Part shown: positions 1-8,345 of the stretch, piece after piece
How the letters are laid out: the number at the start of each line of letters is the position of its first letter
How positions within the stretch are numbered: position 1 is the stretch's first letter
Source: Acidaminobacter sp. JC074
GTDB taxonomy: Bacteria > Bacillota > Clostridia > Peptostreptococcales > Acidaminobacteraceae
Length of the DNA stretch: 64,000 bases
Assembly: GCF_022496765.1 (NCBI RefSeq)
Contig: NZ_VANV01000002.1
Span: 1 to 64,000 of the forward strand
Direction: 5' to 3'
Translations under genes and position numbers: made by a program
The notes under the pieces: model-generated
What the model was told of the DNA's origin: nothing
The model's input: only the letters and a program-made list of their open reading frames with translations
Database searches by the model: none

Positions 1-159
1 ATTTAAATGATATTCCATGGGTTCTCCCCAATTATACATTTCCATATTTTAACTGTTTGATTTTAAATAAACAAATGAAAAAATCAGTGGTCAATAAATG
101 ATCACTGATCTAAATTAAATAAATTTACACACTTTACTTGACAAACCCCTCTTACACAG

Positions 160-187
160 AAAAATGGCGCATATTTCTATGCGCCAT
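160..187 (-). terminator. Rho-independent terminator of the AbrB-type gene
   Basis: A 9-bp perfect inverted repeat (ATGGCGCAT with ATGCGCCAT, 6-nt loop) is followed on the minus strand by a short T-run. It lies just past the stop codon of the AbrB-type gene. Confidence 0.85.
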
Positions 188-191
188 GCTT

Positions 192-440
192 TTATCTTTT
201 CATTTCTTTTATGTCGTCAATGCATGCAGGGCACACATTCTTTCCTCTGACGTCTCTAACATCTCTTGCTTGACCACAAAAGATACATGCAGGCTCGTAC
301 TTCTTCAGTACGATTGTGTCTGCTTCAGTATAAATCTCCAAAGCGTCTTTTACGTCGATCATCAATGTTCTTCTTAATTCGATTGGAATAACAACTCTTC
401 CGAGTTCATCTACTTTTCTTACAATCCCAGTTGACCGCAT
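192..440 (-). CDS. AbrB/SpoVT-family transition-state regulator
   Basis: Small DNA-binding regulator of about 82 residues. The N-terminal swapped-hairpin AbrB domain is clear (RSTGIVRKVDELGRVVIPIE), as in AbrB, Abh and SpoVT, which dimerise and tetramerise to bind AT-rich promoter DNA. The C-terminal part carries two CxxC pairs (CIFCGQ and CPAC), as in many clostridial AbrB paralogs; these may bind a metal. I place the start at the ATG at 440, 7 nt after GGAGG. A GTG one codon upstream is possible but sits too close to the ribosome binding site. Its target cannot be told from position; it is divergent from the PucR gene. Confidence 0.9.
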   Translation of the reverse strand: MRSTGIVRKVDELGRVVIPIELRRTLMIDVKDALEIYTEADTIVLKKYEPACIFCGQARDVRDVRGKNVCPACIDDIKEMKR

Positions 441-673
441 CACTTTTCCTCCATTTAGTAGTTTGATTACTTACATTTCTCATTTTACCACTAAATGACA
501 TAATGGTAAAGATATACATGGAATATTTTGGTGAGTATCTGTTTTTCTTCTTTAAAAGTGTAGAAAATAAATGATTAAAATACTATATGATTTGGTCTTT
601 AAATAGTGAAAAAACACTTGGATTGTAGTAAGGTGTAGTTGAAGGATTTATACATGATATTTGAGAGGTTTAG
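441..673. promoter_or_regulatory. Divergent AbrB/PucR intergenic region with an inverted repeat
   Basis: No gene is seen here. The region holds an inverted repeat TTTACCA (484-490) and TGGTAAA (504-510) separated by 13 bp, placed upstream of the AbrB-type start. It is a candidate operator; which protein binds it is unknown. Confidence 0.3.
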
Positions 674-1771
674 ATGTTTGTAACAGTAGGTGACATATTA
701 AAGATAAAGGCCCTAAATAAGGCTAAAATCCTAGCAGGCAAAGATGGACTAAGAAACATCGTTTCATCCATTAACATATACGAGTACATCTTAAAAAAGA
801 CACATGATAGAAGAGGTGAAATGTATCTGACCTCGTTTTATGATTTGAAAGATCAAGGACAAGATGCCTTGTATGACCATATAGAAATTCTAATTGATAC
901 AGATTGTCCAGGACTTATTATGGCCTTAAGTGCATTTGATGAAATATCAGATAGAATTGCAGATTTAGCAGATAGAAACAATTTTCCTATTATAGGGGTA
1001 AGCCCAGAGGTCACTTATGCAGACATTCTAGAAAAGGCCTATAAACTTATACTTGAAAACAAGCGATTAAGTGATAAATCGGTTGCCTTTCACCGTATCA
1101 TGAATTTAGAAGAGCCAGATGTTATAGAAAAACACCTTAAGAGGCTTAACCCATCCTTTAGAAAATATTACTACATAGCATATGTAGATATGGATGAAGC
1201 ACCATTGAGTGACTGTTCTCTACCAACTGATATGGAATGTTTTGAGTATGAGGACAATTACATCATCATCAAAAATAGTGATGACCCTTTGTCTAGTTCT
1301 AAGTTAAAGACATTGTTTTCGGAGATTTTTATTGGTAATAGTCATATAGGCATCAGTCAAGCATCTACATCTTTAAAAAACTTCAAAGACCTTGTTTATC
1401 AAAGTAAGCAAGTCTGTCAGATTCTTAAGCATATCATGAATGAAAAAATAAGATCTTATGATGAAATAGGGATATATAAAATGCTCATACATATGTCTAA
1501 AGATGCTTCTGTCATTCAATCATCAAGAGATGTAGTTGCTTTGGTTAAAGACTATGATGATATGTATAAAAGCAGTATCCTGGAGACTTTCTCTGTTTAC
1601 TTAAAAAACAGCTGTGATGTTCAAAAGACAGCGGATTTGATGTTTGTACATAAGAACACGGTAAGATACAGATTGAAAAAGATAGAAACCATTATAGACA
1701 ATGTCAACAATGACTGCATGGATCAACTTTCACTAGCGCTTAGAATACTGTGGTTAGAAGACCTAGTTTAA
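674..1771 (+). CDS. PucR-family transcriptional regulator
   Basis: Regulator of 365 residues. The N-terminal PucR domain spans roughly residues 1-125 (start MFVTVGDILKIKALNKAKIL). The middle part is GGDEF-like and degenerate. The C-terminal PucR-type helix-turn-helix lies near residues 310-355 (VHKNTVRYRLKKIE). Family members activate purine, amino-acid or amide catabolic genes in response to a ligand. It sits directly upstream of the DUF1177 and M20 genes in the same orientation, so these are the likely targets, but a terminator separates it from them, suggesting its own transcript. No ligand can be named from sequence. Confidence 0.9.
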   Translation: MFVTVGDILKIKALNKAKILAGKDGLRNIVSSINIYEYILKKTHDRRGEMYLTSFYDLKDQGQDALYDHIEILIDTDCPGLIMALSAFDEISDRIADLADRNNFPIIGVSPEVTYADILEKAYKLILENKRLSDKSVAFHRIMNLEEPDVIEKHLKRLNPSFRKYYYIAYVDMDEAPLSDCSLPTDMECFEYEDNYIIIKNSDDPLSSSKLKTLFSEIFIGNSHIGISQASTSLKNFKDLVYQSKQVCQILKHIMNEKIRSYDEIGIYKMLIHMSKDASVIQSSRDVVALVKDYDDMYKSSILETFSVYLKNSCDVQKTADLMFVHKNTVRYRLKKIETIIDNVNNDCMDQLSLALRILWLEDLV

Positions 1772-1799
1772 ACCTTAGATGGCTGTCTAAGGTTTTTTT
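1770..1799 (+). terminator. Rho-independent terminator after the PucR gene
   Basis: Ten-bp stem (AAACCTTAGA with TCTAAGGTTT, 6-nt loop) ending in a run of T. It overlaps the stop codon of the PucR gene. Confidence 0.85.
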
Positions 1800-1941
1800 G
1801 ATAGCTAAAGTCAATGATTTTTCTTTGTATTTTGTACAAAATGATGGTGTCAATTTAGTTTGTGAACAAACATTATTGGGTGTTATGTCTTTCATCATGT
1901 TTTATAATTATTTATATATAACATATTTGATGGAGGATGTC

Positions 1942-2880
1942 ATGCTAAAACAGGTAATGGAAATGTATGAACTTTTAGATAAGCCAAATGCATCTGGCTT
2001 TGAGGTTAAAGAGTTTCTAGGATGTACAGATCAAATTGAAATACAGGTAGAAAGCGTTGCAGCTAATGGTGGCTCAACTGATTTTATAGAAGTGATTATT
2101 CCTGGAAGCCACGGCAAACAAACTGGTGGTGATGCACCTACGATTGGCCTTCTAGGTAGATTGGGTGGCCTTGGCGCAAGACCGGAAGTGACCGGCTTTG
2201 TCTCTGATGGTGATGGGGCTTTAGCAGCTCTATCTGTTGCATCAAAGTTGATTACTATGTATAAAAATGGTGATCGTCTGAGAGGTGATGTCATTGTGAC
2301 AACACATATTTGTCCAGATGCACCAAGCATAGATCATCATCCTGTTAGATTTATGGGCTCTTATGTAGATATGGATACCATGAATAGGCTTGAAGTCTTA
2401 GATGAAATGGACGCTATTTTATCTGTTGATACAACCAAAGGTAACAGAATCATCAATAACAATGGTTTTGCTATTTCAAATACTGTCAAAGAAGGTTATA
2501 TATTAAAAGTCAGTGATGACTTACTAGACGTGATGATGAGGACCACAGGTAAGTTGCCATATGTTTTTCCTTTATCTCAGCAAGATATAACCCCGTATGG
2601 CAACGGTCTTTATCATATAAATAGTATTTTACAACCAAACACAGCTACAAAATCACCTGTTGTAGGAGTTGCAATTACGACTCAAGCTGTTGTTCCGGGA
2701 TGCGCTACAGGTGCCACGAATTTAATGGATGTTGAAGGTGCAGCAAGATTTATGCTTGAAGTGGCTAAAGATTTTGGACAGGGAAAATGTCACTTCTATG
2801 ACAGTGAGGAGTTTGATCTTATAAAGGCGCTCTATGGTGATATGTCAAGATTCCAAACAAAAGGGGAACAAGGGAGATAG
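1942..2880 (+). CDS. DUF1177 family protein
   Basis: Protein of 312 residues that matches DUF1177, a bacterial family of unknown biochemical function, often found beside M20 deacylases and transporters. The open frame runs 64 codons further upstream, but that part crosses the region just after the PucR terminator and has no coding character. The ATG at 1942 follows TGGAGG by 6 nt and begins the conserved part (MLKQVMEMYELLD). Notable stretches are GSHGKQTGGDAPTIGLLGRL, an ICPDAPSIDHHPVRFMG segment with clustered Asp and His, and a glycine-rich C-terminal half. The His/Asp cluster suggests a metal site, which is inference. It is 2 nt from the following M20 gene, so the two are co-transcribed. 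Confidence 0.85.
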   Translation: MLKQVMEMYELLDKPNASGFEVKEFLGCTDQIEIQVESVAANGGSTDFIEVIIPGSHGKQTGGDAPTIGLLGRLGGLGARPEVTGFVSDGDGALAALSVASKLITMYKNGDRLRGDVIVTTHICPDAPSIDHHPVRFMGSYVDMDTMNRLEVLDEMDAILSVDTTKGNRIINNNGFAISNTVKEGYILKVSDDLLDVMMRTTGKLPYVFPLSQQDITPYGNGLYHINSILQPNTATKSPVVGVAITTQAVVPGCATGATNLMDVEGAARFMLEVAKDFGQGKCHFYDSEEFDLIKALYGDMSRFQTKGEQGR

Positions 2881-2882
2881 TA

Positions 2883-4142
2883 ATGAGTTTAAAAGAAAAA
2901 TACATATACATGATTGAAGAAAATCAATTAGAGCTTCTGGATTTAGCCAGCAGTTTGATACGCATACCAAGCGAAAACCCATCTGGTATGATGGATGCTG
3001 TTGTTGAGTACATATTAGGTTATCTTAAAGCATCGAATATCGATGTTGAAATTGCCTACTGTGAAAAGGACTTTCCAAATATCATCGCAAGTATTGGTCA
3101 TGATGAGGATAATCTAGTTATACTCAATGGTCATGCTGATGTTGTACCTGTAGGTGATATTAATAAATGGGGATTTGATCCTTTTTCTGGTGATATTGTT
3201 GACGATAAACTCAGAGGTCGTGGTACATCTGACATGAAAGCAGGTCTTGCAGGCTTGATTTATGCAATGAAAATCATCAAGGAGAGCGGACTTAAGGTAA
3301 ATGGAAAGCTTGAGCTTCATGTTGTGACAGATGAAGAAAGTGGTGGACAGTACGGTTCTAAGTGGTTGATGAGTAAAGGTTACGGAAAGAATGCCAAAGC
3401 CTGTATCATTGCAGAACCAACACCAGAAAATAACATAGAAGTTGGACAAAAGGGCTCACTTAACATTAGAGTGGAAACATATGGTGTATCGGCTCATGGC
3501 AGCATAGGCAACTATGTAGGTGAGAATGCCATTGAAAAGATGATGACGATACTGCCAAGTCTACATAAGTTAAGAGACATGAAGGGGATCTATAAAAAAG
3601 AACAGCTTCATGTACTAGAGGACTCAAAAAAAATTGCAAGAGAATCTTTAAAGGTAGAGGGTTCTGAGAATGTCATTGACCATGTAGCAGTAAACATCGG
3701 TCTTATTAATGGTGGCATTAAAGATAACATGGTGCCTGATTATTGTGTGACAGATATCAACTGTCGATTACCAATCGGCCTTACTTGCAGTGATGTAGAA
3801 AAAAGAACCAGACAAATCGTTGACTCTTTAAATTTACAAGGTGTAAAGCTTACTTTTGAGTATAACTGTGAAGCTAATTATACCGATGATACAACCAGTC
3901 TTGTGAAGTCTGTTAAGTCGAACGCTGAATACATCTGGGGGGCTGAAGTAACACCTGCTTATCAATGGGCTACCAGCGATGCAAGATATTATAGATATGA
4001 GAATATCCCAACCATACAATTCGGTCCTGCTAATTTAGAAGGTATACACTCATACAATGAGGATGTAGATCTTGATGACATCATCAAGTCTACCCAAGTA
4101 TATGTTGGTGTCTTGTTTGATTTACTAGGTTTAAGTGAATGA
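2883..4142 (+). CDS. M20 family metallopeptidase/deacylase (ArgE/DapE/Acy1 type)
   Basis: Zinc-dependent amidohydrolase of 419 residues from the ArgE/DapE/aminoacylase group, which removes acyl or aminoacyl groups from amino acids or peptides in the cytoplasm. Metal ligands and catalytic residues are visible: HADVV near residue 84, GTSDMKAG, the EE pair in TDEESGGQYG near residue 151, an AEPT ligand motif, and a C-terminal IHSYNEDVD histidine near 391. A dimerisation domain sits between them. The exact substrate is not predictable. It follows the DUF1177 gene with a 2-nt gap and a GGGAGA ribosome binding site, so the two proteins probably act on the same compound. Confidence 0.9.
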   Translation: MSLKEKYIYMIEENQLELLDLASSLIRIPSENPSGMMDAVVEYILGYLKASNIDVEIAYCEKDFPNIIASIGHDEDNLVILNGHADVVPVGDINKWGFDPFSGDIVDDKLRGRGTSDMKAGLAGLIYAMKIIKESGLKVNGKLELHVVTDEESGGQYGSKWLMSKGYGKNAKACIIAEPTPENNIEVGQKGSLNIRVETYGVSAHGSIGNYVGENAIEKMMTILPSLHKLRDMKGIYKKEQLHVLEDSKKIARESLKVEGSENVIDHVAVNIGLINGGIKDNMVPDYCVTDINCRLPIGLTCSDVEKRTRQIVDSLNLQGVKLTFEYNCEANYTDDTTSLVKSVKSNAEYIWGAEVTPAYQWATSDARYYRYENIPTIQFGPANLEGIHSYNEDVDLDDIIKSTQVYVGVLFDLLGLSE

Positions 4143-4166
4143 AACTAATTAAATATTGCAAAAGTT

Positions 4167-4200
4167 GAGTGCATAAAATCTTATGTACTCTTTTTTCTTT
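4167..4200 (+). terminator. Rho-independent terminator after the M20 gene
   Basis: Ten-bp stem with one G-T wobble (GAGTGCATAA with TTATGTACTC, 4-nt loop) followed by TTTTTT. Confidence 0.85.
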
Positions 4201-4258
4201 GAAAGAGTTTTCTGTTAACTTGTAAATGTTTGTTTAGGGTAACATATAATTTCTTTGT

Positions 4259-4330
4259 TTGACAATTCTGATTATATAATCTATAATAGCAATAAGTTCA
4301 TATTATGATTGCGTGTTCATAATGTGAACA
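4259..4330 (+). promoter_or_regulatory. Consensus promoter and IclR-type operator
   Basis: A full-consensus sigma-A promoter is present: TTGACA (4259-4264), 17-bp spacer, TATAAT (4282-4287). Downstream is the palindrome TGTTCATAATGTGAACA (4314-4330), with a further GTTCATA half-site at 4296, 19 bp (about two helical turns) from the same half of the palindrome. The position just downstream of the start point suits repression by the IclR protein encoded next. Confidence 0.75.
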
Positions 4331-4340
4331 GGAGGGGTGT

Positions 4341-5075
4341 ATGATACAGGTACTTAAAAGAGCTCATGAAGTTTTGGATTACTTATCCACAAATGAAGCG
4401 ACTGCTATGGAAATAAGTGAGGCACTAGACTTAAACCGTGCGACTGTCCATAGGATAATAAAATCATTACAAGATTTGGATATGGTTTCTACTGGATCTA
4501 AAGCTCACACCTACAGTATTGGTTTAGAAACCTATAGAATAGGCATGTCATTTAAATCAAAATACGATCAGGAGCAAATGATTAGAAAACAACTAGAGGA
4601 CCTAGGCAGAGAAACACAGCTTAATGCAGGACTTGCGGTCGTTAATGGCTTAGACATCGTCAGTTTGTATGAAGTGGATCAATATTCTGTTGTGAAGTTT
4701 TATCAAGAAGGTACCAAGTATCCGTTTAATGCTGGTTCTTATGGTAAAAGTATAGGTGCTTACTTATTTGATAAGGCGTCTTTAACAGAGAATTTCTCTA
4801 AAATTTACCTTAAAGAATCTGATGAACTACCAATGGATCCAGAAGCATTAGATGCTGTATATGAATCTATTCGACAAAGAGGTTACTCAATTTCTAGAGG
4901 TGAAAACATTAAGGGTACAAAAGGATATGCTGTACCTATCTTTAATAATAAGCAGGAAGTAATTGCTTCGGTGTCTTTAGTTGGATTAGAGCATTATATG
5001 AAGGATGAGGATACAGAAATAACAATCGAGATTATGAAGCGATATGCTTCAAAATTATCAAGCATTTTAAGTTGA
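4341..5075 (+). CDS. IclR-family transcriptional regulator
   Basis: Regulator of 244 residues. A winged helix-turn-helix lies at about residues 5-60 (AMEISEALDLNRATVHRIIK), and the IclR effector-binding domain covers the rest. IclR proteins sense small carboxylates or aromatic ligands. It is the first gene of a tight group (HutP-like, M20, YfcC transporter, CoA-transferase), and a palindrome in its own leader suggests autoregulation. The start follows AGGAGG by 5 nt. Confidence 0.92.
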   Translation: MIQVLKRAHEVLDYLSTNEATAMEISEALDLNRATVHRIIKSLQDLDMVSTGSKAHTYSIGLETYRIGMSFKSKYDQEQMIRKQLEDLGRETQLNAGLAVVNGLDIVSLYEVDQYSVVKFYQEGTKYPFNAGSYGKSIGAYLFDKASLTENFSKIYLKESDELPMDPEALDAVYESIRQRGYSISRGENIKGTKGYAVPIFNNKQEVIASVSLVGLEHYMKDEDTEITIEIMKRYASKLSSILS

Positions 5076-5082
5076 GGTTATG

Positions 5083-5484
5083 ATGATTAACAGAAATGAA
5101 AATTATTGCTTGAAGTTGTTGATGTCAGACAGTCGTGTAGAAGAAGATATGATGAAAGAAGAGTATAAGAGTAAAGGCTACGACTGTTTTGTAACATTGA
5201 TAAGTGGACTTGGGACAAGTTTGGAAGAAAAAATCTTGTATCACTCAATAAAAGCAGGTGTACATTCCAGTTTGATTGCTGAATGTCCATATGAAATTGA
5301 ACTCCTTGTTCATGCATTAGAAGATGCTATGAAAGGGATTAAGTTTATCAACAGTGATATGAAAGTCAAAGTAGCTGCTTTAGGCAAAAACAACCACCTA
5401 GTTGTATCTGTTTATTGTAACAAGCGGCTTTATAAGCAAGTATCCAAACCCTTTATTGGTATGGGTACTGCCTTAAAATCTTAA
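5083..5484 (+). CDS. HutP-like RNA-binding antitermination protein
   Basis: About 133 residues. The length and residue pattern can be lined up by eye along the whole of HutP, the histidine- and Mg-dependent hut antiterminator of Bacillus: an N-terminal CLKLLMSDSR helix, a KAGVHSSL turn matching the KSGVIQS region, a helix LLVHALEDAMKG matching ALYHATMEALHG, then beta strands (KVKVAALG, HLVVSVY) and the C-terminal FIGMG. Of the HutP metal ligands, only the second histidine of the helix seems kept; the first aligns with Glu and the C-terminal one is absent, so the ligand may differ. No hut genes are nearby. Two ATGs are possible; the second (5083) is better spaced from GAGG. A terminator stands between this gene and the next, a natural target. 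Confidence 0.65.
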   Translation: MINRNENYCLKLLMSDSRVEEDMMKEEYKSKGYDCFVTLISGLGTSLEEKILYHSIKAGVHSSLIAECPYEIELLVHALEDAMKGIKFINSDMKVKVAALGKNNHLVVSVYCNKRLYKQVSKPFIGMGTALKS

Positions 5485-5537
5485 TAGGATAGTAATAGAG
5501 TATAAGAGTACACAATGTTTTGTGATGCTCTTTTTTT
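5485..5537 (+). promoter_or_regulatory. Candidate HutP-type attenuator: three UAG triplets followed by a terminator
   Basis: Straight after the stop codon are three TAG triplets (5485-5487, 5490-5492, 5496-5498), then an 11-bp stem with one bulged A (5505-5515 with 5520-5531), a 4-nt loop and seven T residues. HutP is known to bind repeated UAG (NAG) triplets near a terminator and prevent termination. Here spacing between triplets is 2 and 3 nt rather than the 4 nt of the Bacillus site. The terminator would cut the operon before the M20, YfcC and CoA-transferase genes. Confidence 0.55.
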
Positions 5538-5556
5538 ATGTGTTAATGGAGGGAAA

Positions 5557-6909
5557 ATGGACATTTCAAAGGTTATATCAGAAAGAGAATCTGATTATAT
5601 TAAGACGCTTAAAGACCTGGTTGCATTTCCAAGCGTGGCGTCAGATCAAGAGGCTGTAGGTCAGTGTAGAGACTATTTAGTAGACTACTTGTCTAAAAGA
5701 AAATGGGAAGTTCAGGTGGTTACTCAAGAAAAGGGTTCCGACTATGTTTTGGCTGAAATGAAAAGTGATTATGATCATGCGCCAACTGTCATGATTTATG
5801 GGCATTATGATGTCCAGCCAGTTGAACCTATTTCAGACTGGACTTACCATCCTTATGATCTAACGGAATCTAAAGGCAGACTCTACGGTAGAGGTGCAGG
5901 AGACAATAAGGGGCAGTTTTTATCACATCTTCTGGCCATTGACTTGTTTAATGAATTTAATGATGTACTGCCTGTTAACTACAAACTATTTTTAGATGGT
6001 GAAGAAGAAGTGGGCAGTCCAGGTATTGAAGATATGGTTAATAAGAACCTATCATGGTTTGAAGATGTAGATGTTGTTATTGTGTCTGATGCATCAAAAC
6101 ATGAAAGCGGCAGACCAACCGTCTGTTTTGGTAATAGAGGATGTATGTCTATAGGCTTATCATTAAGAACTGCAAAGAAAGATCATCACTCAGGCAATAA
6201 GGGAGGTGTCATTAAGAATTCTGTCAATGAGTTGTGTTCTGTTTTAAGTGGTTTGGTAAAAGACAATGGTTTGCATATTCCTGGTTTCATGGAGGGGGTT
6301 GTAAAACCAAGCGAGCTTGAAAGACAGTTAATAGATGATTTAGACTTTGATTCTAACCTTTTAAAGGATACCTTTGAAGCAAGGTGGGTGGAATCTGATA
6401 AGGAAACCTACTTTACAAACCTCTTCTTTAAACCGGTTATTTCTGTCATTGGCATTGAAGGCGGTTACATGGGTCATGGCATTAAGTGTATAGTACCAGG
6501 TCATGCAAAGGCCAGAGTGGATGTAAGACTTGTAGCCAATCAAGATCCACTAAAGGCTTATGAAGCCATTAAGTCGTATATAGGAGAAGTCAATGATCAT
6601 GTGGAAATCTCCATGCTTGATCAACCTATGTATCCATCAAAGTCAGATCCGGAGAATGAATGGTGTCAAAAAATTATTGGTGCAGTAGAAAAGTCAGGTC
6701 TTGGTAAACCTTATGTTTTACCAAGTATCGGGGGCAGCTTACCAAATGCTATGTGGACCAATACTTTAAAAAAACCTACGGTAAGTCTACCATTTGCCAA
6801 TGCAGATCAAGGCAATCATGGTCCGGATGAAAATCTTAAGATTTCCTGTTTTAAAGCAGGCATACAAACAGCGTACAGTATTATTGAGAATATGAAAAGG
6901 GAGGCTTAA
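5557..6909 (+). CDS. M20 family dipeptidase (carnosinase/CNDP-like)
   Basis: Zinc dipeptidase-like protein of 450 residues. Ligand motifs are GHYDVQP (His83), GRGAGDNKGQ, DGEEEVGSP and VSDASK, with the C-terminal NADQGNHGPDENL carrying the last histidine. GHYDVQP is typical of the M20 dipeptidase branch that cleaves dipeptides and beta-amino dipeptides. The open frame extends 14 codons upstream into the terminator, so the ATG at 5557 after GGAGGG is the start. The next gene begins directly after its stop. Confidence 0.9.
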   Translation: MDISKVISERESDYIKTLKDLVAFPSVASDQEAVGQCRDYLVDYLSKRKWEVQVVTQEKGSDYVLAEMKSDYDHAPTVMIYGHYDVQPVEPISDWTYHPYDLTESKGRLYGRGAGDNKGQFLSHLLAIDLFNEFNDVLPVNYKLFLDGEEEVGSPGIEDMVNKNLSWFEDVDVVIVSDASKHESGRPTVCFGNRGCMSIGLSLRTAKKDHHSGNKGGVIKNSVNELCSVLSGLVKDNGLHIPGFMEGVVKPSELERQLIDDLDFDSNLLKDTFEARWVESDKETYFTNLFFKPVISVIGIEGGYMGHGIKCIVPGHAKARVDVRLVANQDPLKAYEAIKSYIGEVNDHVEISMLDQPMYPSKSDPENEWCQKIIGAVEKSGLGKPYVLPSIGGSLPNAMWTNTLKKPTVSLPFANADQGNHGPDENLKISCFKAGIQTAYSIIENMKREA

Positions 6910-8337
6910 ATGTCGGAAGTTAGAAAGGAAAAAATATCTAAGAAACCAGAGATTAAAAAGAAAAAGATACCGCATACATTTGTTTTGTTGTTTGCTATGG
7001 TCTTAATATGTTCAGTCTTAACTTATATCATACCTGCGGGTGAGTTTGACAGAATGACAGATGAAGTAACTGGAAAGACCATCATAGTTGAAGGTTCCTA
7101 TCATACAGTTGATAGATCGCCTACAGGCATCATGGATTTCTTTGTATCCTTTTATGCTGGATCAAAGGCAGCATCAGGCATTATATTCTTTATCTTTTTC
7201 ATTGCAGGTGCCTTTGGTATCATCAATGAAACAGGTTTTATCAATGCCAGTTTAAATCGAGTGGTCAGTCAGAAAAAGAAAAATCCAATGCTCTTAATTG
7301 TGATCATTACCATTATATTCTCTGTAGCAGGGGGTACATTTGGTATATCCGAAGAAGCTATACTCTTTATTCCAATTGCCATCTCACTATTTATGAGACT
7401 TGGACTTGATTCGATGATTGGTCTTGTAGTTATCAGTGTGGGTGCAAGAATTGGTTTTACAACAGGTCTTTTAAATCCATTTACAGTAGGTGTTGCACAA
7501 GGTATCGCAGAAGTACCGCTCTTCTCTGGATTGGCTTACAGAATTGTCTTTTATGTACTTATTTTAGCCGTATCTATTGTGTATATCTTGAGATACGCAA
7601 AGAAAATTCAAAAAGATCCAAAAGCAAGTTTGGTATATGATTTAGATCAAACACGAGAAATAGACGATGCACATTCAGATATTGAGTATTTACCAAGACA
7701 CAACGCAATTGGATTAGTTATTGTTGCTGGATTATCTTTAATGGTATTTGGCGTTATGAAGTTTGGTTGGTATTTTAGCGAAATCGTAGCTATTTTCTTA
7801 GGTATAGGTATTATTTCAGGTATCATAGGCAAGATGTCTGCTGATGACATTGCCAAGTCTTTTATTGAAGGTGCCAAAGATTTAGTATTTGGTGCATTGA
7901 TTGTTGGTGTGGCAAGAGCAATTCTAGTTGTTTTACAAGATGGTATGATCATTGATACAATCATCTACCATGCTTCAGAAGGTTTAAAGACATTACCACC
8001 AGTAGTAGCTGCTAATGGTATGTACGTTTTCCAACTACTTTTAAACGTAATCATTCCATCAGGATCCGGTCAAGCAGCGGCAACTATGCCTATTATGGCA
8101 CCACTGGCAGATTTACTTGGCATTTCAAGACAGACAGCTGTACTTGCCTTCCATTATGGAGATGGTTTCACAAACTTAATCTCTCCAACAAATGGTACTT
8201 TAATGGCATCTCTTGCTATCGCTAAAATATCATATGAGAAGTGGGCAAAGTGGATGTGGCCTTTACTTCTTATGTGGATGGTTATAGGTATGGCATCAGT
8301 GACAATCGCAACAATTATTAATTTAGGTCCAATTTAG
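6910..8337 (+). CDS. YfcC/DcuC-superfamily membrane transporter
   Basis: Integral membrane protein of 475 residues with about 12 hydrophobic segments after a basic N-terminus. The opening PHTFVLLFAMVLICSVLTYI followed by IPAGEFDR is diagnostic of the YfcC family, annotated as arginine/ornithine antiporter-like or C4-dicarboxylate-type carriers. Two inverted repeats each carry a polar re-entrant stretch (AGGTFGISEEA and IPSGSGQAA). The neighbours suggest it carries the substrate or product of the M20 dipeptidase; the actual cargo is not known. Start ATG directly abuts the M20 stop, with GGGAGG inside the end of that gene. Confidence 0.88.
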   Translation: MSEVRKEKISKKPEIKKKKIPHTFVLLFAMVLICSVLTYIIPAGEFDRMTDEVTGKTIIVEGSYHTVDRSPTGIMDFFVSFYAGSKAASGIIFFIFFIAGAFGIINETGFINASLNRVVSQKKKNPMLLIVIITIIFSVAGGTFGISEEAILFIPIAISLFMRLGLDSMIGLVVISVGARIGFTTGLLNPFTVGVAQGIAEVPLFSGLAYRIVFYVLILAVSIVYILRYAKKIQKDPKASLVYDLDQTREIDDAHSDIEYLPRHNAIGLVIVAGLSLMVFGVMKFGWYFSEIVAIFLGIGIISGIIGKMSADDIAKSFIEGAKDLVFGALIVGVARAILVVLQDGMIIDTIIYHASEGLKTLPPVVAANGMYVFQLLLNVIIPSGSGQAAATMPIMAPLADLLGISRQTAVLAFHYGDGFTNLISPTNGTLMASLAIAKISYEKWAKWMWPLLLMWMVIGMASVTIATIINLGPI

Positions 8338-8345
8338 AGGTGAGT

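Noticed and set aside
138-377. Plus-strand open frame of 79 codons
   Set aside because: It lies antisense to the clear AbrB-type gene, has no ribosome binding site, and has no family resemblance.
1750-1941. N-terminal extension of the DUF1177 protein
   Set aside because: It crosses the PucR terminator and has no ribosome binding site; the conserved protein begins at 1942 after TGGAGG.
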